64,000 bases of DNA from Hymenoscyphus infarciens. Lineage: Eukaryota; Ascomycota; Leotiomycetes; Helotiales; Helotiaceae. A model generated the notes under the pieces. That model searched no databases and was not told the DNA's origin. It was given only the letters and a program-made list of their open reading frames with translations. This document shows, in pieces, positions 1-12,465 of this stretch (the stretch's first letter is position 1; each line of letters opens with the position of its first letter). The stretch is taken from NCBI GenBank assembly GCA_001414345.1, contig LLCB01000187.1, positions 52,572-116,571 of the forward strand, in the 5' to 3' direction. A program made the translations under genes and the position numbers.

Positions 1-1
1 G

Positions 2-2775
2 GCCGAGGAACAAGGCTTTCTTGAAGTAGCCAGGATGGATGTACCCCCAACCCCAACTGCAACACCGGGTGGCAAAAAGAGTTATCGTGACTATGTCGTA
101 GCGGAGTTGGTCGACACAGAACGAAAATACGTCCAAGATTTGGAAAATCTCCACGAACTGAAGAAAAAGATTGAGCAGAAGGGCGTCATTCCTGGCGACG
201 TGGTACACGACATCTTTCTGAACATCAACGCTATATTGGATTTCCAGAGGCGGTTCCTTATCAAAATTGAAACCACCAACTCCCAATCAGATAATCAGCA
301 AAAATGGGGCCTCCCTTTCACCAACTATGAGGAATCATTTAATATCTACAAGCCATTCATTGCGAACCAACGTAAAGCTGCAGATATCGCGAAGAAGGAG
401 TTTGAGAAGATAAAATTGGCAGATCACCCGGTTGTTGTTGACTATAACACTTTAGACGGATTTTTGCTCAAGCCTATGCAACGTTTGGTCAAATATCCTA
501 TGTTACTCAAGGTTCGTCACCCCAAAATTTGGTTTCGTCAAGTGCTCATTCTTTTAGGATCTACGCGATAAAACCGACGCCAACGACGAGACGAAAGAAG
601 ACTTGACCTCTGGTATCGAAGCGGCAAACAGAGTCCTCAAAGAAGCCAACGATGCCGTGGACCAAGAATTGCGACGCGAGGCTAGGGAGGATATGGAGTC
701 TCGTGTAGAAGACTGGAAGAATCATCAAATCGACCAGTTTGGAGAGCTACTCCTTCACGGGCATTTCCCAGTAGTGAACGGCAAAAGTGATGGTCAAAAA
801 GAAGTACGACCCACCAAAAATTCCAAAATATTCCAACTCTTCAATACCGACTCCAAGCGCAAGGCGCTGGGGTCGCGCCAATCAGACCCATCTTCGCCTG
901 AGCGGAAGTCAGACACCAATCAGTGGGAATTTGTCTCCTCACCTGAACAGCTAGATGGAGGCTATGACCAGCGTCAAGATTCCCCCATTGAGTTTGAAGA
1001 TCGCGCTTTGGATCGCTTCTGCCCAAATATGATTTTTCACCAGTTACATGGTTACGACCGAGAAACTGGGGAGCCTGCTCTTGCAAAACAATATGCTGAC
1101 ATTACGGGCATCACTGCCCCTGTCTACGAACAGTACACGATTTACCTCTTCGAGCGCATCCTCCTCTGCTGCAAGGAAATCAACCCGAATAAATCAAAAG
1201 ACAAGTATATGGGGGGGAACCAGAAGGATAAGAAAGATAAGTCAAAGGGAAAGGAACCTAACAAGAATGCGAAGCTCCAGCTCAAAGGACGAATTTTCAT
1301 GACAAACGTTACAGAAGTTCTCTCTCTTGCTAAACCAAGTACGTGTACCGAAGCCCTTTCAGAAAACCTGCTAACCTCATTTAGGCTCCTACACAGTACA
1401 AATCTTTTGGAAAGGTGACCCAGGAGTTGAAAACTTCATCATCCGCTTTTCGAACGAAGATTCAATGAAAAAGTGGTACGCAGGTGTAGATGGTCAAAGA
1501 AAGGCACACGCCCAAACTTCCCAAGGTCTCAGTCCAGATGCAGCTCCAGCTGATTTTGCATGGATGCGAGACCAGACAGCAGCCATGCCAAATCCATATG
1601 CTCAACAAGAAGACGAGGACGAGGAGGATGAGTATAATGTCCAAAATCCACTTTACCCTGGACAGATGAGCTCAATGATGCCTCGAAACCCCTCCAGTTC
1701 AAGTCTACGAGCAAGATCCGCAACTAGTGACAGTAGTCAATCGCTTGCTGGAATTGCTCGCGCTCCTCCACCAAGGTTTCCATTAGGTCTACAAAACCCT
1801 CCATTGAGTGTACAGACATCACAACTCAACGGCGCAATGCCTTCACCAGGCCAAAGAGGTGGCGATTCATACTTCTCGCCTGTTGCCGAGTCTCCAGCCT
1901 CTTCTATCCGAACCAGCACTGCGTCGTCAATGTTCCCCTTCCCTCGGCAGGGAGTCCCACAAGGTTGGGAAGACCACAACCGATATACCGCACCCGCAAT
2001 GGCACGAGTACCGTCGAGGGGTAGCCAGGCACCAATGGATGCAGGTGCTTACCAAATGAATGGCCGAACGCCACAACGACCATCTCTTCCCGCAATGGCA
2101 TCCCAATCATCACAAGCAGCTGCAGCGGCACAACGAAGTCGATCATATAGTACACCTGATATCAACAATCAAGTTGGAACCCGTCGCCTACCCAATGGAG
2201 CTCCTAGTAGTCAAGTCCCCGCAGTGCCAGGCATCCCAGCTCACCTGCACCCAGCGTATGATGTTGGTATTCCAAGATCACAAAACAATTCCCCGAACGG
2301 CTTACCAATGAGATCCAACACACAGTCACCTGGCGTTCAACGAGAACGAATGGGGACACCAACACAGTATCAAAATGCTCCCCAATACGCGAGAGCCAAC
2401 CCGCAACAAATGCCCGAAAGCAGAACCATGTCGCCGCCTTTACAGATGCCTGGTGACGACATAACTCTTCCAACTCAGCTGAAAGTGAAGGTGAACTGTG
2501 ATGGAAATTACGTTACTCTTGTGGTGGCTTTCAACATCACATATCAATCTCTTATTGACCGAATTGACGCGAAGGTCGGGAGATTCTCGAACAACGCGAT
2601 CGCCAGAGGCACGATGAGGTTGAGATATCGAGACGAAGACGGTGACTTTGTTACCATCGAGTCGGACGAGGACATACAGATCGCCTTTCAGGAATGGCGA
2701 GAGGCGCAAAAGGCACAGTACCACGCTGGCCAACTTGGAGAGATTGAGCTTTTTTGCCTGAGCGTTGAAAATTAG
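2..2775 (+). CDS. cdc24: Cdc24-type Rho guanine nucleotide exchange factor, 5'-truncated by window edge
   Basis: Exchange factor for the small GTPase Cdc42 in polarity establishment and hyphal tip growth. The reading frame is open at the window edge, so the N-terminal part (a calponin-homology-like region in this family) lies outside. Exons 2..511, 558..1338 and 1385..2775 give 893 visible residues; the two 46-nt introns have GTTCGT and GTACGT donors, and the second a GCTAAC branch site. The DH domain starts about visible residue 27 (SYRDYVVAELVDTERKYV) and crosses intron 1 (the YPMLLK helix). The PH domain (YLFERILLCCKE to MKKWYAGVDG) crosses intron 2. A long Ser/Pro/Gln-rich linker follows, then a C-terminal PB1 domain with the acidic RYRDEDGDFVTIESDEDI stretch, the OPCA motif expected to bind the Bem1 scaffold. 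Domain order DH-PH-PB1 is diagnostic of Cdc24. The gene stops at a TAG; nothing looks broken. Confidence 0.93.
512..557 (+). other. intron 1 of cdc24
   Basis: Short 46-nt intron, GTTCGT donor and TTTTAG acceptor, phase 0. Removing it joins the DH-domain residues YPMLLK to DLRDKTDAN, which restores the conserved last helix of the domain. Without it the frame runs into a stop. Confidence 0.88.
1339..1384 (+). other. intron 2 of cdc24
   Basis: 46-nt intron with GTACGT donor, GCTAAC branch site and TTTAG acceptor, phase 1. Splicing joins the middle and last parts of the PH domain. Confidence 0.9.
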
Positions 2776-4813
2776 AAGGGGTTTCCATTTTTCGGTTTGG
2801 AGAGTTGCGAAACAAACACAATCTTCCTCGACATGCCTCGACATGCCTCGAGGCAGGAAAGGGTTTTTATGGCTCCGTTTTTTTCTCTTTTTGCGAAATT
2901 CGGTTTGCCCATTCACGGCAGGAGTTTATGATTGCAACGTTTGAGATGAATTGGGACGGCAGGACACATTTCTTTTTTCTTCACGAGTGGGTTTTTCTTC
3001 CTATTTTTTGCAGCTGCGCTTCTTCAGAATGGTGTTTTCGGCGTCGAACCTGCATAAACAAACCTTTCTTTTGCAGTTTACCAAGGGCGCCATTAAAGGG
3101 TGTTCTTCTTCACAGGGATGGGGGCGACTCTTACTTTTTTCCCGAGCATTAAGAACTTTTTGCTTCTTCTGATGTCATTTGGGGTGGATTGAATTAGCGG
3201 ATACACAACGTAGCATTGGAGGGTTGAATTTGAGATATAAAAAATCGTGGCCCGTTATTTCGTTCAGTGAGATTTAATTTGTTGATAAGTATCTTGCGTG
3301 ATGTCTCCCAAACTTCCCGTCTCGCCAAAAAAATTGAAATCGATTATTTGGCCATCAGTTCCATAATTCTTTAGAGGGCTACACATGCCACTTTTCAAGA
3401 AGTATTGCAACTTCTTTAATTTATTGTTTAATATATTGTAGTTCTAAATTCTACGGAGTAACAAAATCAAAAAGCGTTGTGGATTACAATAGTTAGCATA
3501 AAATTAAGTCTATGGACTGTCAGACATTACGACAAATACCAGACCAGCTTCATGGTGCACTTTCAATTGACTCAGCTTAAAACAGCTACTGGAAATCTCC
3601 GAAGACATTTCGAACGCTTCGCCTGGCATCACCAATAGCAATGGCTCATAGCTTAATAATTCTCATTTGTGATTTATAGATTCCAAATCTTTGATTCAAC
3701 ACTTCTTTCCATTTTAGCACGACCCAGGTATGGCACACTCCAATTATGTCGAGTTCTTTTTTTCTTCCTTTCCGAGACTTGCTTCTCGATCCCACAATGT
3801 AGTACATTGCATACACTTCTCTCAGGAATAATTCAGAGAGAGCCAAGGGGGGTGTATCATGAATTCCGTTATTGTACAAAAGATTGATCCCGCATAACGC
3901 CCCGCTTGTATGCCTATGCCCGTACAGCTCCCTTTTCTCAAAATGTACAACCAAATCTCGTACAATTAACCAGTTTAGCAATTGTCTTGTATTCGATTCG
4001 CTTACTTCCTCTTCCTTGGACCGACAATTTTGGGGTACATTCGAGAAAGATGGTGATTGATTGTGTTCTTCTTTTGGTTTTTGGGTCTCTTTTTGGGGGA
4101 TTGGAGTTAGTGTTGTTTTATAACTGTCATCAAATTGATATGCAGAGGGGGGAAGGGAGACATACAGGTGTGTCCATACATGTCCGTAATTGTGTTTCTA
4201 GTGCTGCGCAGCCTGCTACGTTGTATCCTGATGATGCCCAACATGCTAGACTTTTGTTAGGGATGAAGAGTAACTCGGGAGGGCGAATGTACTTAGGACG
4301 GAGCTCATGATGGCTAAACAGGGATTTGCTTCTGTTTGATTTGGTCTGCGGACACGCAATTTTGGGAGAGGGGGAAGGCGCATTGGCGTCAGCGCCGTGC
4401 TTCCCTTTGGTGGCATTTTGAATTGTGAGCGGGGTGAGAATCGATTGGGGGCGGGGAGACGCGGTGGGATGTACAGGGCGAGATAGAGGGCTTTGCCTTG
4501 GTGATGCGACTTGCCTGGTGTTGAAGGTCCTGAGAGCTTGACAAATTATGGCGCTAGATCAGATGCGGGCTAGATACCGGGCAGGGGTGGTTGATAGGTC
4601 AGAATTTCAAAGTAAACAGACACCCGGTCAACCAGCCTTTACACAACCAAACTTCCTAGGTTCCCCCATCGTTATCCTACACGCTTGTACCCAAGTCCCA
4701 ATAACTCAAGCTCATGTCTATATTTTGAGAATCCCTCTGATAGCAAACTACGCATCACTACAAAATCAATCGCCATTGTTACAAACACTTTTCCGCAAAG
4801 CATTGTTGTCGCA
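2776..4813. other. intergenic region between cdc24 and the next gene
   Basis: About 2.0 kb with T-rich stretches and normal CpA/TpG content, so not RIPed. It must hold the cdc24 3' UTR and the promoter and 5' UTR of the downstream gene. The open frames here are short, overlap one another and carry no motif I recognise. I see no RNA gene or repeat. Confidence 0.6.
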
Positions 4814-7800
4814 ATGGAGAGCGTGGAGGATATTTCATCCACGCAGCTCCTAAGCGCGAATTTGTACTTTTTCCCCAACCAACTCCCCTTTCTTTGTTTT
4901 TTACACTGCAGTTACTAACTTTAGTTCAGGGAGGTATACAAAGATTCTTTCGCGCCGCCACCTCCAAGTCGACGGATTAGAGCTTGGGAACGCGCTCCGA
5001 GAGCTGCTTCTGCCCCGCGTCTTCAAGGCCAAAAGATATGGAAGAGACCCGGTCTACGACCACACGATAATAAGGAGAATGATGAGGCTGCGCAGGCGGA
5101 ATTGATTAAAGGCGGAACTGGGTCGCGGAAGAGGGCGCGCATTCAAGGCGCGAAGGAGAATATTAGTGAGGCGAAGTGGATGGATGAGTTTACGCAGAGC
5201 AATGATGCGGAAATCTTCTGCAGTACGGGGGAGGGAACACCACTTTCGATGGGTTTTATTGATACGGAAAGTCTTATGGTTCCTAGGAAACGCACGAATG
5301 CGAACCATTTGGTTACTCCAAGGAAGGCATTGAGGAAGCGGCCTAGTCACGAATCGAATCAAATCGTCTTGAGCCCGGTCAAGCTGTTGGAGGAGGCACC
5401 AGAGAAGCCAGTACGGAAGAGGGCGTCGATACGTCAGAGCATTCGGAGGCTTACGGTTGAATCTGGGGATATCGAGGTCCAGGCAGCAGTTGCCTTTAGC
5501 TTTGAAAGTCCAAATGGTGCGACCCGAGATTCTGTAGAATTGGCAACATCCCACAATATTCTGTCAGAAGGCACCGCTGTTGCTACGCTAGAGGTTCAAG
5601 ATGTGGAGGCTACCAACGATGTGGACTCAACTGCGGTGGAACCAGCCAAACAAATTACGCCACCTCCAAAAGTTTTCGAAGGGAATGTGGCTTCCCCCTC
5701 TGTTAAACAACAACAGCCATCTTCAATAGAAAACACGCCATCGAAATGCAACACTCAAGTCACGCCGATGGGCGACGAAATAATGTCCTCCACGATAACT
5801 CCCGATTTACAATTTGAGCAGGAGCCTGAAGTTGAGATAAGTGAGGAGGAGCAGATTGCAGAGCAGCTATATGCTACTTCTCCAGTCAAGCGGCCTGTTA
5901 CAGTCTTCGATGAAGTTTCATTACTAGTTAACAGCCGGAGGAAAACCCTGGTTCACGTGCCCATGGAGAATAGCGAAGGGCCAATCACGCCTATATCGAA
6001 AAAGGGACGTAGGACCTCAAAAGCCAGATGGACCAACGAGAGACCTGCCACTCGAAGAAGTACCAGATCAACACGCTCAAGCCTGTTTACCATAAACCAA
6101 GAAACCATGCTCATCGAACAACTTCCAGAGCCAACTCCAGAGGCACCATTGTCATCTACCCCAGAAAACCAAATCAAAGTCAGTGTTAGAGAAGTTATGC
6201 CTACACCTCAGGCTGTCATGAAATCGGAACTAGATCAGCTACTTTCCCCTGGAATTGTGGAAGGGGATGATGTCGCTATTCCGATCGATTTCACTTCCGC
6301 TGTTGTTCCTAGGAGTGAACCTCCGTCTACAGAGGACGATGAGATGATTTGGAGTGGGAAGGCTGATGGTGAGTCTGAAGCTCACGAGGACACCGAGATG
6401 GATGAGGAGCAGGATAACGACCACTCTCACATGGACGAATCCAAGGCGTTTGAAGATACTCTAGTCTTTGATCAGCAGGATGACGACCAGTCTCGCATGG
6501 ACGAATCTGGGACTTTGGGCAATGTTGAGATCTTTGATCAGCAAGATAGGGAGGAGTCTGGCGATTTCGAAAATCACGACTCAGAAGTACAACAGTCTGT
6601 CACTAGCTCGGAGATTGGCAACGATTCACCACATACACCTGATCAAATCGTTGAGCAAGAGGACGTGGATATTTTATCTCATTCTAGCCCGACTCCTTCA
6701 GCAACCAAAGAATCACCTACCAGCAATGATTTCGAGCAAATCTCACCGAGCAAAACCGCAGTTTCACCCAGCAGCGATGTGGATGAAACAATCGCCGAGT
6801 CTTTGGAGGTTCTTGAACCAATTTCAGTATCCTTGAACGGGACCTCTCCAGCCATGGCTGCTGACGAGACTCTTGATACAGTCATGGAAGATGTCACGGT
6901 TGAGATAAATGTAGATGTCAATCCACAGGATCAAAAACAAACTAATTACGACCCCGATGATACAAATGTACTACTCGACTTCCTCAATCGCCATGCGAGC
7001 AAGGCTGCAAAGGCCCCTCGCAAGAGATCACTCCCCCACTCACCACTCAGATTACCTCTCACCGACGCCGAGGAAACCACTGGATCAGCCTCCCCAGAAG
7101 CCCAAGCTGAAGCAAAAGACGAATTCGACGTCAGCGTCGCTCCCGCCGAAAAGCCCAACAAACGACGAAGACGCAACTCCCGCTCCCAAACCGACCTAGA
7201 TCCTACCCAACCACCAACCTCCATCCGTCGAAGTGGTAGAACACGACTTCCCGTGGTTAAGAGTTCTCAGTTGCCGCCCGCTCCTAGCTCGATCCCGTTC
7301 CGGAGGTTGGGTCAGGATAGCACGGTTACGATTCAGCAGAGTAAGGAGAAGGAACTTGCTGCGCTGACGAGGATGAATACTAGGAAGAATAAGGGGGGTG
7401 CGCTATATCCGCTAGATGTTCTTGCTAAGAAGGATGAGAAGGGGGATATTCCGAGTAGGCAGAAAGCGTTGAAGGAGGTTTTTGATGAGAAGAGTAAGAG
7501 GGATGGGAAGGGGAAGAAAGCTAAAAACGTCGTTTGGGCCGAGCAGCTAGCGCATTATTCTGATGGTAAGAGGGTTGAGGTGGTTGACAAGGAAGGGGAG
7601 AAGGAGAAAGAGAAAGAGAAGAAGGAGAAATCCATTGTTGTGAAGAAGAAAGTCGAGGTTGTGGCCAAGGAGGTGGTCAAGGGGAAGGAACCAATTGTAC
7701 CTGTTGAGGAGAAGAAGAAGAAAGTTGTTGTGGTTGAGGAAAAGAAAGCAGAGGTGGGGGAAAAGAAGAGAAGTTCTATTCCCAGGGTGAGTATGAGGAG

Positions 7801-7867
7801 TAAGATGGCCCTTGGGATGGCTGCAAATGGGACGCCGGCGCCGAAGAGGAGAGCGAAGAGGAGTTGA
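4814..7867 (+). CDS. conserved-looking basic nuclear protein of unknown function, KEN motif
   Basis: Two exons, 4814..4863 and 4930..7867, giving 995 residues. The 66-nt intron has a GTACTT donor, ACTAAC branch site and TTCAG acceptor, and the phase matches exactly. The start is the ATG at 4814 (MESVEDISSTQLLSANLEVYKD...); the long open frame alone has no ATG at its 5' end, which is why the upstream exon is needed. No catalytic domain is visible. Features: a Pro/Arg-rich N-terminus, a KEN tripeptide at residues 65-67, many SP/TP sites, an acidic Asp/Glu/Ser-rich middle (about 410-620), basic clusters KRRRR near 775, a motif SIRRSGRTRLPV near 800, and a Lys/Glu/Val-rich tail ending in RRAKRS. 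These suggest a disordered nuclear, cell-cycle-regulated protein. The SIRRSGRTRLPV to KNVVWAEQLAHY part looks like the conserved core. I do not recognise a named family. Lies downstream of cdc24 on the same strand. Confidence 0.8.
4864..4929 (+). other. intron of the KEN-motif gene
   Basis: 66 nt, GTACTT donor, pyrimidine-rich body, TTACTAAC branch site and TTCAG acceptor. It splits a Leu codon (phase 2). Splicing joins a 50-nt first exon to the long second exon in frame. Confidence 0.8.
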
Positions 7868-9394
7868 GCGAGCGAGCTAGCGAGCAAGGGGTGTTTGGTA
7901 CTGATGTTGATGTCGATGTTGAATTTGTTAATAGTTTCCATACCTTGGCTTTTGCTGTTGGATTGCTGCGGTGTTTTTGGAGAAGCATGATGTATGGGTG
8001 TTCTGGGTTTTCTTTGCTGAGCATTTATGGTGGAGTCGAGCTTTTTTGTTTGCTTTGTTTTCCTTTGCTTTGCCCAGCGAGCTGATATCCTGATAGTGCA
8101 ATTGAGAAGGTTAATTTATTATGAGAGGTTTTCTGAATGGTGTTTGAGGTGTTTGACTGCATTAGATTTTGCTTCGCTGTGTATGTGATTTTATGTTCAC
8201 TACTGGCTGTTGAGAATACATGGTTATACACCCTTCCATTCCATCTTTCTGATTTTCGGGCGAAAGAACGGACTGCTGGTTTTAGTTGTTTTTCGCTCTC
8301 TGGCCAGGTGGTTTGAAATTTTGAGTTTTTGATAGCGAGGGAGGGAGGGAGGATTCGAAAACCCCATTTGTTGGGAATACAACGGAATATGTTGTATATT
8401 CAAAATCGCGGGTCATGCTGTGGGAAATCTGCGTCAAGTAGGTATTATGAAGGAAAGACCGCTTACTTTTGATGCTGAGTTGTTTTTCCTTCTTGTTTTA
8501 AATTCTATATTGAGTTGGTTTAGATTGGTCGGCAGAGAAGTTTCTTCAGTGTCACTTGTCCTTTGTGGTTGTGGTACATTGAGAGAGTAGGATTTTGGGT
8601 TATTCTAGGTGGTGTATTGTGGGTGGTGTATTGTGGGTTTCCTTGTTCTGGTCTTTTAGGATATGTCAACGGAGTTTTTCCAGTCTTGGTGAAGAATTTG
8701 GGAGAGGGGGAGGGGAGTGGTTTTTTATTCCAGTGGGAGATGAATAGAATAGAATAGAATAGAATGATCGGGTGTTATTCTATTATATACAAGAGTAACG
8801 AGTTGTTACTCTGGCTCTATAATCACTACTCTGAGTAACTCACGTCACGTCGGGTCGATTACTGGAGGGTGCGACTGGTCTAGTTTGCCTCTTGGTTTGT
8901 GTACTCCCGTATTGCTTTTTCATAATATACTTTGGATATATATTCTGAAAGCTGGTCTCGAATGAGAATAGGCTATTGATTTTCCCATTCTAATTTTGAG
9001 TCCCTGCATTAGATTTGCGACACTAAATATTTGTGGTTATGGTTGCAGCTTACGACCTAGGAGTTTTGTTGAATGAGCGTTTATTTCCGACGCTCCTCAC
9101 TTTAAGATGCAGTGAACATAATGATAGAAAAACGAAATCGATAAGTGCTACCTCCCGAATTCGCTAAAATGTTCCCTCTCTATCCAAAAAGCATAATCTC
9201 TTTGGTTAATACAACTTCTACTCTTAATATTTACAGTTCAAACCTCTCATAAAGACCCCACTAGTTGTAAATACTAGCTCGTTGGATACATATTTTTGTA
9301 TTATGAGGATCTTCTTCAGCAATGCGCCCGAGTCTTGATCGGGAAAATGTTGCGTCGTGTTGATGATATGACTTTGCGTGATCGAGTATCCTCT
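7868..9394. other. intergenic region, no gene seen
   Basis: T-rich non-coding DNA downstream of the KEN-motif gene. It includes a small (TAGAA)n run at about 8745-8765. No convincing coding region, RNA gene or mobile element seen. Confidence 0.55.
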
Positions 9395-9787
9395 CGGATG
9401 CAGGTAAGTACCTGGTACATACAGCCTCCAGTGAGAGTAGCCAGGACGTTTCACGACCCCTGAATCCTTGGAGTTGATCAAATCACATACCCTGCAACAC
9501 ACTAGTAGCTACCCTTACGTCCTGCGTATTCCCCCAAGAGGTTGTACACTGGTAGTGCACTGGGACCTCTCACGAATCCGTTTACTATAACGATGTACTG
9601 TAGTACAGCCCCTCCTGGTGTTTAGCAGGATCCAATCTGGAAGGGTAGCTACTAGTTAGTAAGTTGCAAGGTAGGTATTTTGCAAGGCAATTTTGGTGCG
9701 AATTGATCAACTCCAAGGGTTCTGGGATTACGAAACATCCTGCTGATTACTGGGAGAGGCTGTACAAGTACGCCGTACTTACTTGTG
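9395..9787. repeat. imperfect inverted (fold-back) repeat, about 0.39 kb
   Basis: The stretch about 9395-9520 is, in reverse complement, similar to about 9639-9787. Shared words in the same order are GGGTAGCTACTAGT, TTGATCAACTCCAAGG, a GTGAAACGTCCTG / ACGAAACATCCTG pair, GAGGCTGTA and GTACTTAC. A loop of about 120 bp (9520-9638) separates the arms. It could be a degraded fold-back transposon or a MITE. No coding capacity. Confidence 0.7.
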
Positions 9788-11400
9788 GGGTCGGAAAGTT
9801 GGATGTTGGAGGATTTTTGGGTAGTCGGTAGTGGTGGGGAAGATTGCGAGAGATTCTAATGCCGTGTTGGGGAACTCAGGGAGGGCGGGGAAGAGAAATA
9901 CTCGGTAGGATTTTGTGATTTTGTGTTGTTAGCACGTCACATACGCGTTTGCATTTCGTTTCTAGGTTGAGAGGAAGTTGGGGTGTTGTTGGGGAGCGAG
10001 CGAGTGCTTTTTACTGACCCTCCATGGTACGTACAGTACGCACCCCCTCCCTCGTTGGGATGCGCCGTTTTTGTTTATTTGTGAGTTGACCTTGTTAGAC
10101 TGCTTTTTTCTGTTTTTTTTTCAACCTTTGGTTCGCTTATTCCTTGTACCACCTGTTAGAAGGTGCCTTTATTTTTATTGTTGTTCTTCTTCTGCCAGGA
10201 TGTGAGTTGGTTGTCTTAGAATTTCTACTTAGGATGGACAGTGCTTACTTTTCAATAAAGACGATGGAATTGTATATTCATGTTGTATTATTGCACTTGT
10301 GTCTCAAAGTTCAAGCACAAACCAGAGAACAATTGACGGATTGTGACTGTGATCAAAATGGATTTATATCCGTTATTTACGTGGCAGTCTTAGGGCGGGA
10401 GTCATCGGCAGTTGGGGGTTTCTGTGGCATTCATTCTTCTATTGTTCTCTCCATTTCTTGCACTCTATCTTTCTGTCTCTCGGACCCATAGACAAAGTTC
10501 TTTTTGTTTGTTTCCTCGTTGGTTGTGGGATGAATTATCTTCGTTCTCTAATTAAGTATAAGCTAGTTCTTGTCTTACGGGAGGACTGAAGCCTCTAGTT
10601 GAAGCGCGAAGCGCCTGTGACTATTATTGCATACTACGTACTCTCTTATTTCTGATTGGGTCAACCGATCCACAAAATATTTGGTCAATTTTCCCTGTTT
10701 AAAGTTATAGGATTTTTTTAAGTACAGTTATCATAAAGTAACGTCACCAAACTGATGGTTTCAAGTGAGTTTAGGTTAGCGTAAAATCAGTGCTCATTTA
10801 TCCTTTTTAGGGTGAATTGCAAGAACAGTCAGTACTTCCCGTTGGTGGCTGCCCTCAATTCCCATTCATCATCCGGAGGCCTTCTCAATTAAAGTTACGG
10901 AGGTACCTACGCTCGAGCGACGGTCATTTCATTTCACACACCCAAGCTGCAATGGAACAGCGTGACTTCACCAAAGTCAATCATCACCATTTCCGAACTC
11001 AGAATTCGCTGCCAATTAGTGGTAAACATACACTGCAACACCGTTCCTTGGTACGGTCTGTCTGGTGTGGGAGAAGATGGCTGGACTTTCTTTGGTACGG
11101 TACTTCTGCAATGCAACATCGTGAGGGTGCTCTGCTTGGTAAGTACGGTGGTACCAGGATGACTTAACTTTTGGCATTTACAAGTAACAAAGAACCTTGA
11201 CCCCCACCATCAGATACTCATCAAAGCCTTGAAGTTTCTTGTCTGCTTTTCGGCTTTGGGTTTCTGCAATGCAACATTGAGAGTTTCTAGGGGAGGGATT
11301 GCTTGTTGCTGGATTGGCTGTGTCAACCCCACTCGCGTACAGGTGACGCTCCGAGTGCGGGTTACATATTTCCATCAGCACAGAGCATACCGGGAAATCC
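9788..11400. other. intergenic region, no gene seen
   Basis: Non-RIPed DNA without a supportable gene. Short open frames exist on both strands but lack codon structure or motifs. The word TTCTGCAATGCAACAT occurs near both 11105 and 11262, a possible small local duplication. Confidence 0.5.
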
Positions 11401-11496
11401 TACTTAGTCCCAGGCGTAACAGTCCATAACGGGGCCCCCTAAATAAACCCTGCTTTTCTGGGTCCCGCTATGGACTGATTCGCCTGGGACAAAGTA
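11401..11496. mobile_element. TA-flanked MITE, copy A (96 bp)
   Basis: Starts TACTTAGTCCCAGGCG and ends CGCCTGGGACAAAGTA. The two ends are inverted copies over about 34 bp with roughly five mismatches; the inner parts ACAGTCCATA and TATGGACTG also pair. TA at both edges fits the TA target duplication of Tc1/mariner-class elements. Only about 25 bp is not part of a terminal repeat. No coding capacity, so it would be non-autonomous. Confidence 0.85.
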
Positions 11497-12315
11497 TGTT
11501 TAGCGGCTTGATTGTGTTCAGACAAGAAGTCGACGAGAGATTGGCGTCCCAAACGGAATGAACCCGAATCTTGCCCTAAAAACTCTGTTTCGTTGGGCAT
11601 CAATCTTGTCGGAAATTCCAAATGATAAGAAGACCAAATCAGGAAAGGAAGCAAAATAGACTTTCTGTTTCGTTTCGAAATGAATGTCTTGGGATAATTC
11701 CCGAGTACGCAACGGCTTTTACCCATCTAAAGTGAGCAGCAGGATTCGCAATGAAAAGATAACCAACACCGAAAAGCAAATCACAAGCTGCATGTCGCCC
11801 TTTCCAAGAAATGCACCTTCTCGATTGGATCAAAATTCGAGGGTCCTCTTCTGTTCCTTGTTCCTGCGGAAAATATCCCACCGTCGACGATCCCCCACGC
11901 CGGTTGGTGGCCACGTGTTGGTAATGAAAACGGCCAATTCGCGGGCAAAGAGAAGCCACCAGGGGTTCATGACAATTGGATTGTTATCCTCGTGGCGGTA
12001 GGTGGATTCATTGGATCGTGGGATTCTTTCTTTTTGCACTTCTCTTGCAGGCCACTGCAGAACCGAGGTGAACCCTAGCAAAAGAACCAGCCACTCTGTA
12101 ACTTGATGATGATGTGTCGAATTGTTTGATGGTTCTCGCTCCATCTTCGTTCTCCCCGAGTCAGCCGATTCTGCTCAAGCCTCATGTGAGGGAAGTTTGA
12201 CGAGATACGACGATGTTACTATTACCTCTGGAGTGCTCTATACTTTGTAGCTGGGTTCAAGCAACCTGTGCGGGTGTAACATGAGGTTGTTCATGTTATA
12301 TCTCTGGTCCTTTGA
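11497..12315. other. intergenic stretch between MITE copies A and B
   Basis: No supportable gene. Several 100-residue open frames on both strands overlap one another, have no motif and are probably chance. Confidence 0.45.
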
Positions 12316-12465
12316 TACTTCGTATGAGTTTCGTCTCTGGCGAAAGAAACATTAAACAGGGGGGGTCACCGTAAATACTTTTCAGGGGTTTTTTGGTAGC
12401 ATAAGACATCGGAAATGTGGGAATTGCCCCATTTGGATCACCTTTGTTACGCCTGGGACGAAGTA
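12316..12465. mobile_element. TA-flanked MITE, copy B (about 150 bp)
   Basis: Begins TACTTCGTATGAGTTTCGTC and ends CGCCTGGGACGAAGTA. It is homologous end to end with copy C at 20052..20190 in the opposite orientation: the internal words CTTTTCAGGGGTTTTTTGG, TAGCATAA, GGAAAT and GCCCCATTTGGAT are shared. An extra 11 bp near the left end (a TTCGT repeat around ATGAGT) is absent from copy C. TA at both borders. Confidence 0.88.

Noticed and set aside
2805..3172. 115-residue frame after cdc24
   Set aside because: Phe/Ser-rich translation of T-rich 3' UTR-like DNA; no family resemblance.
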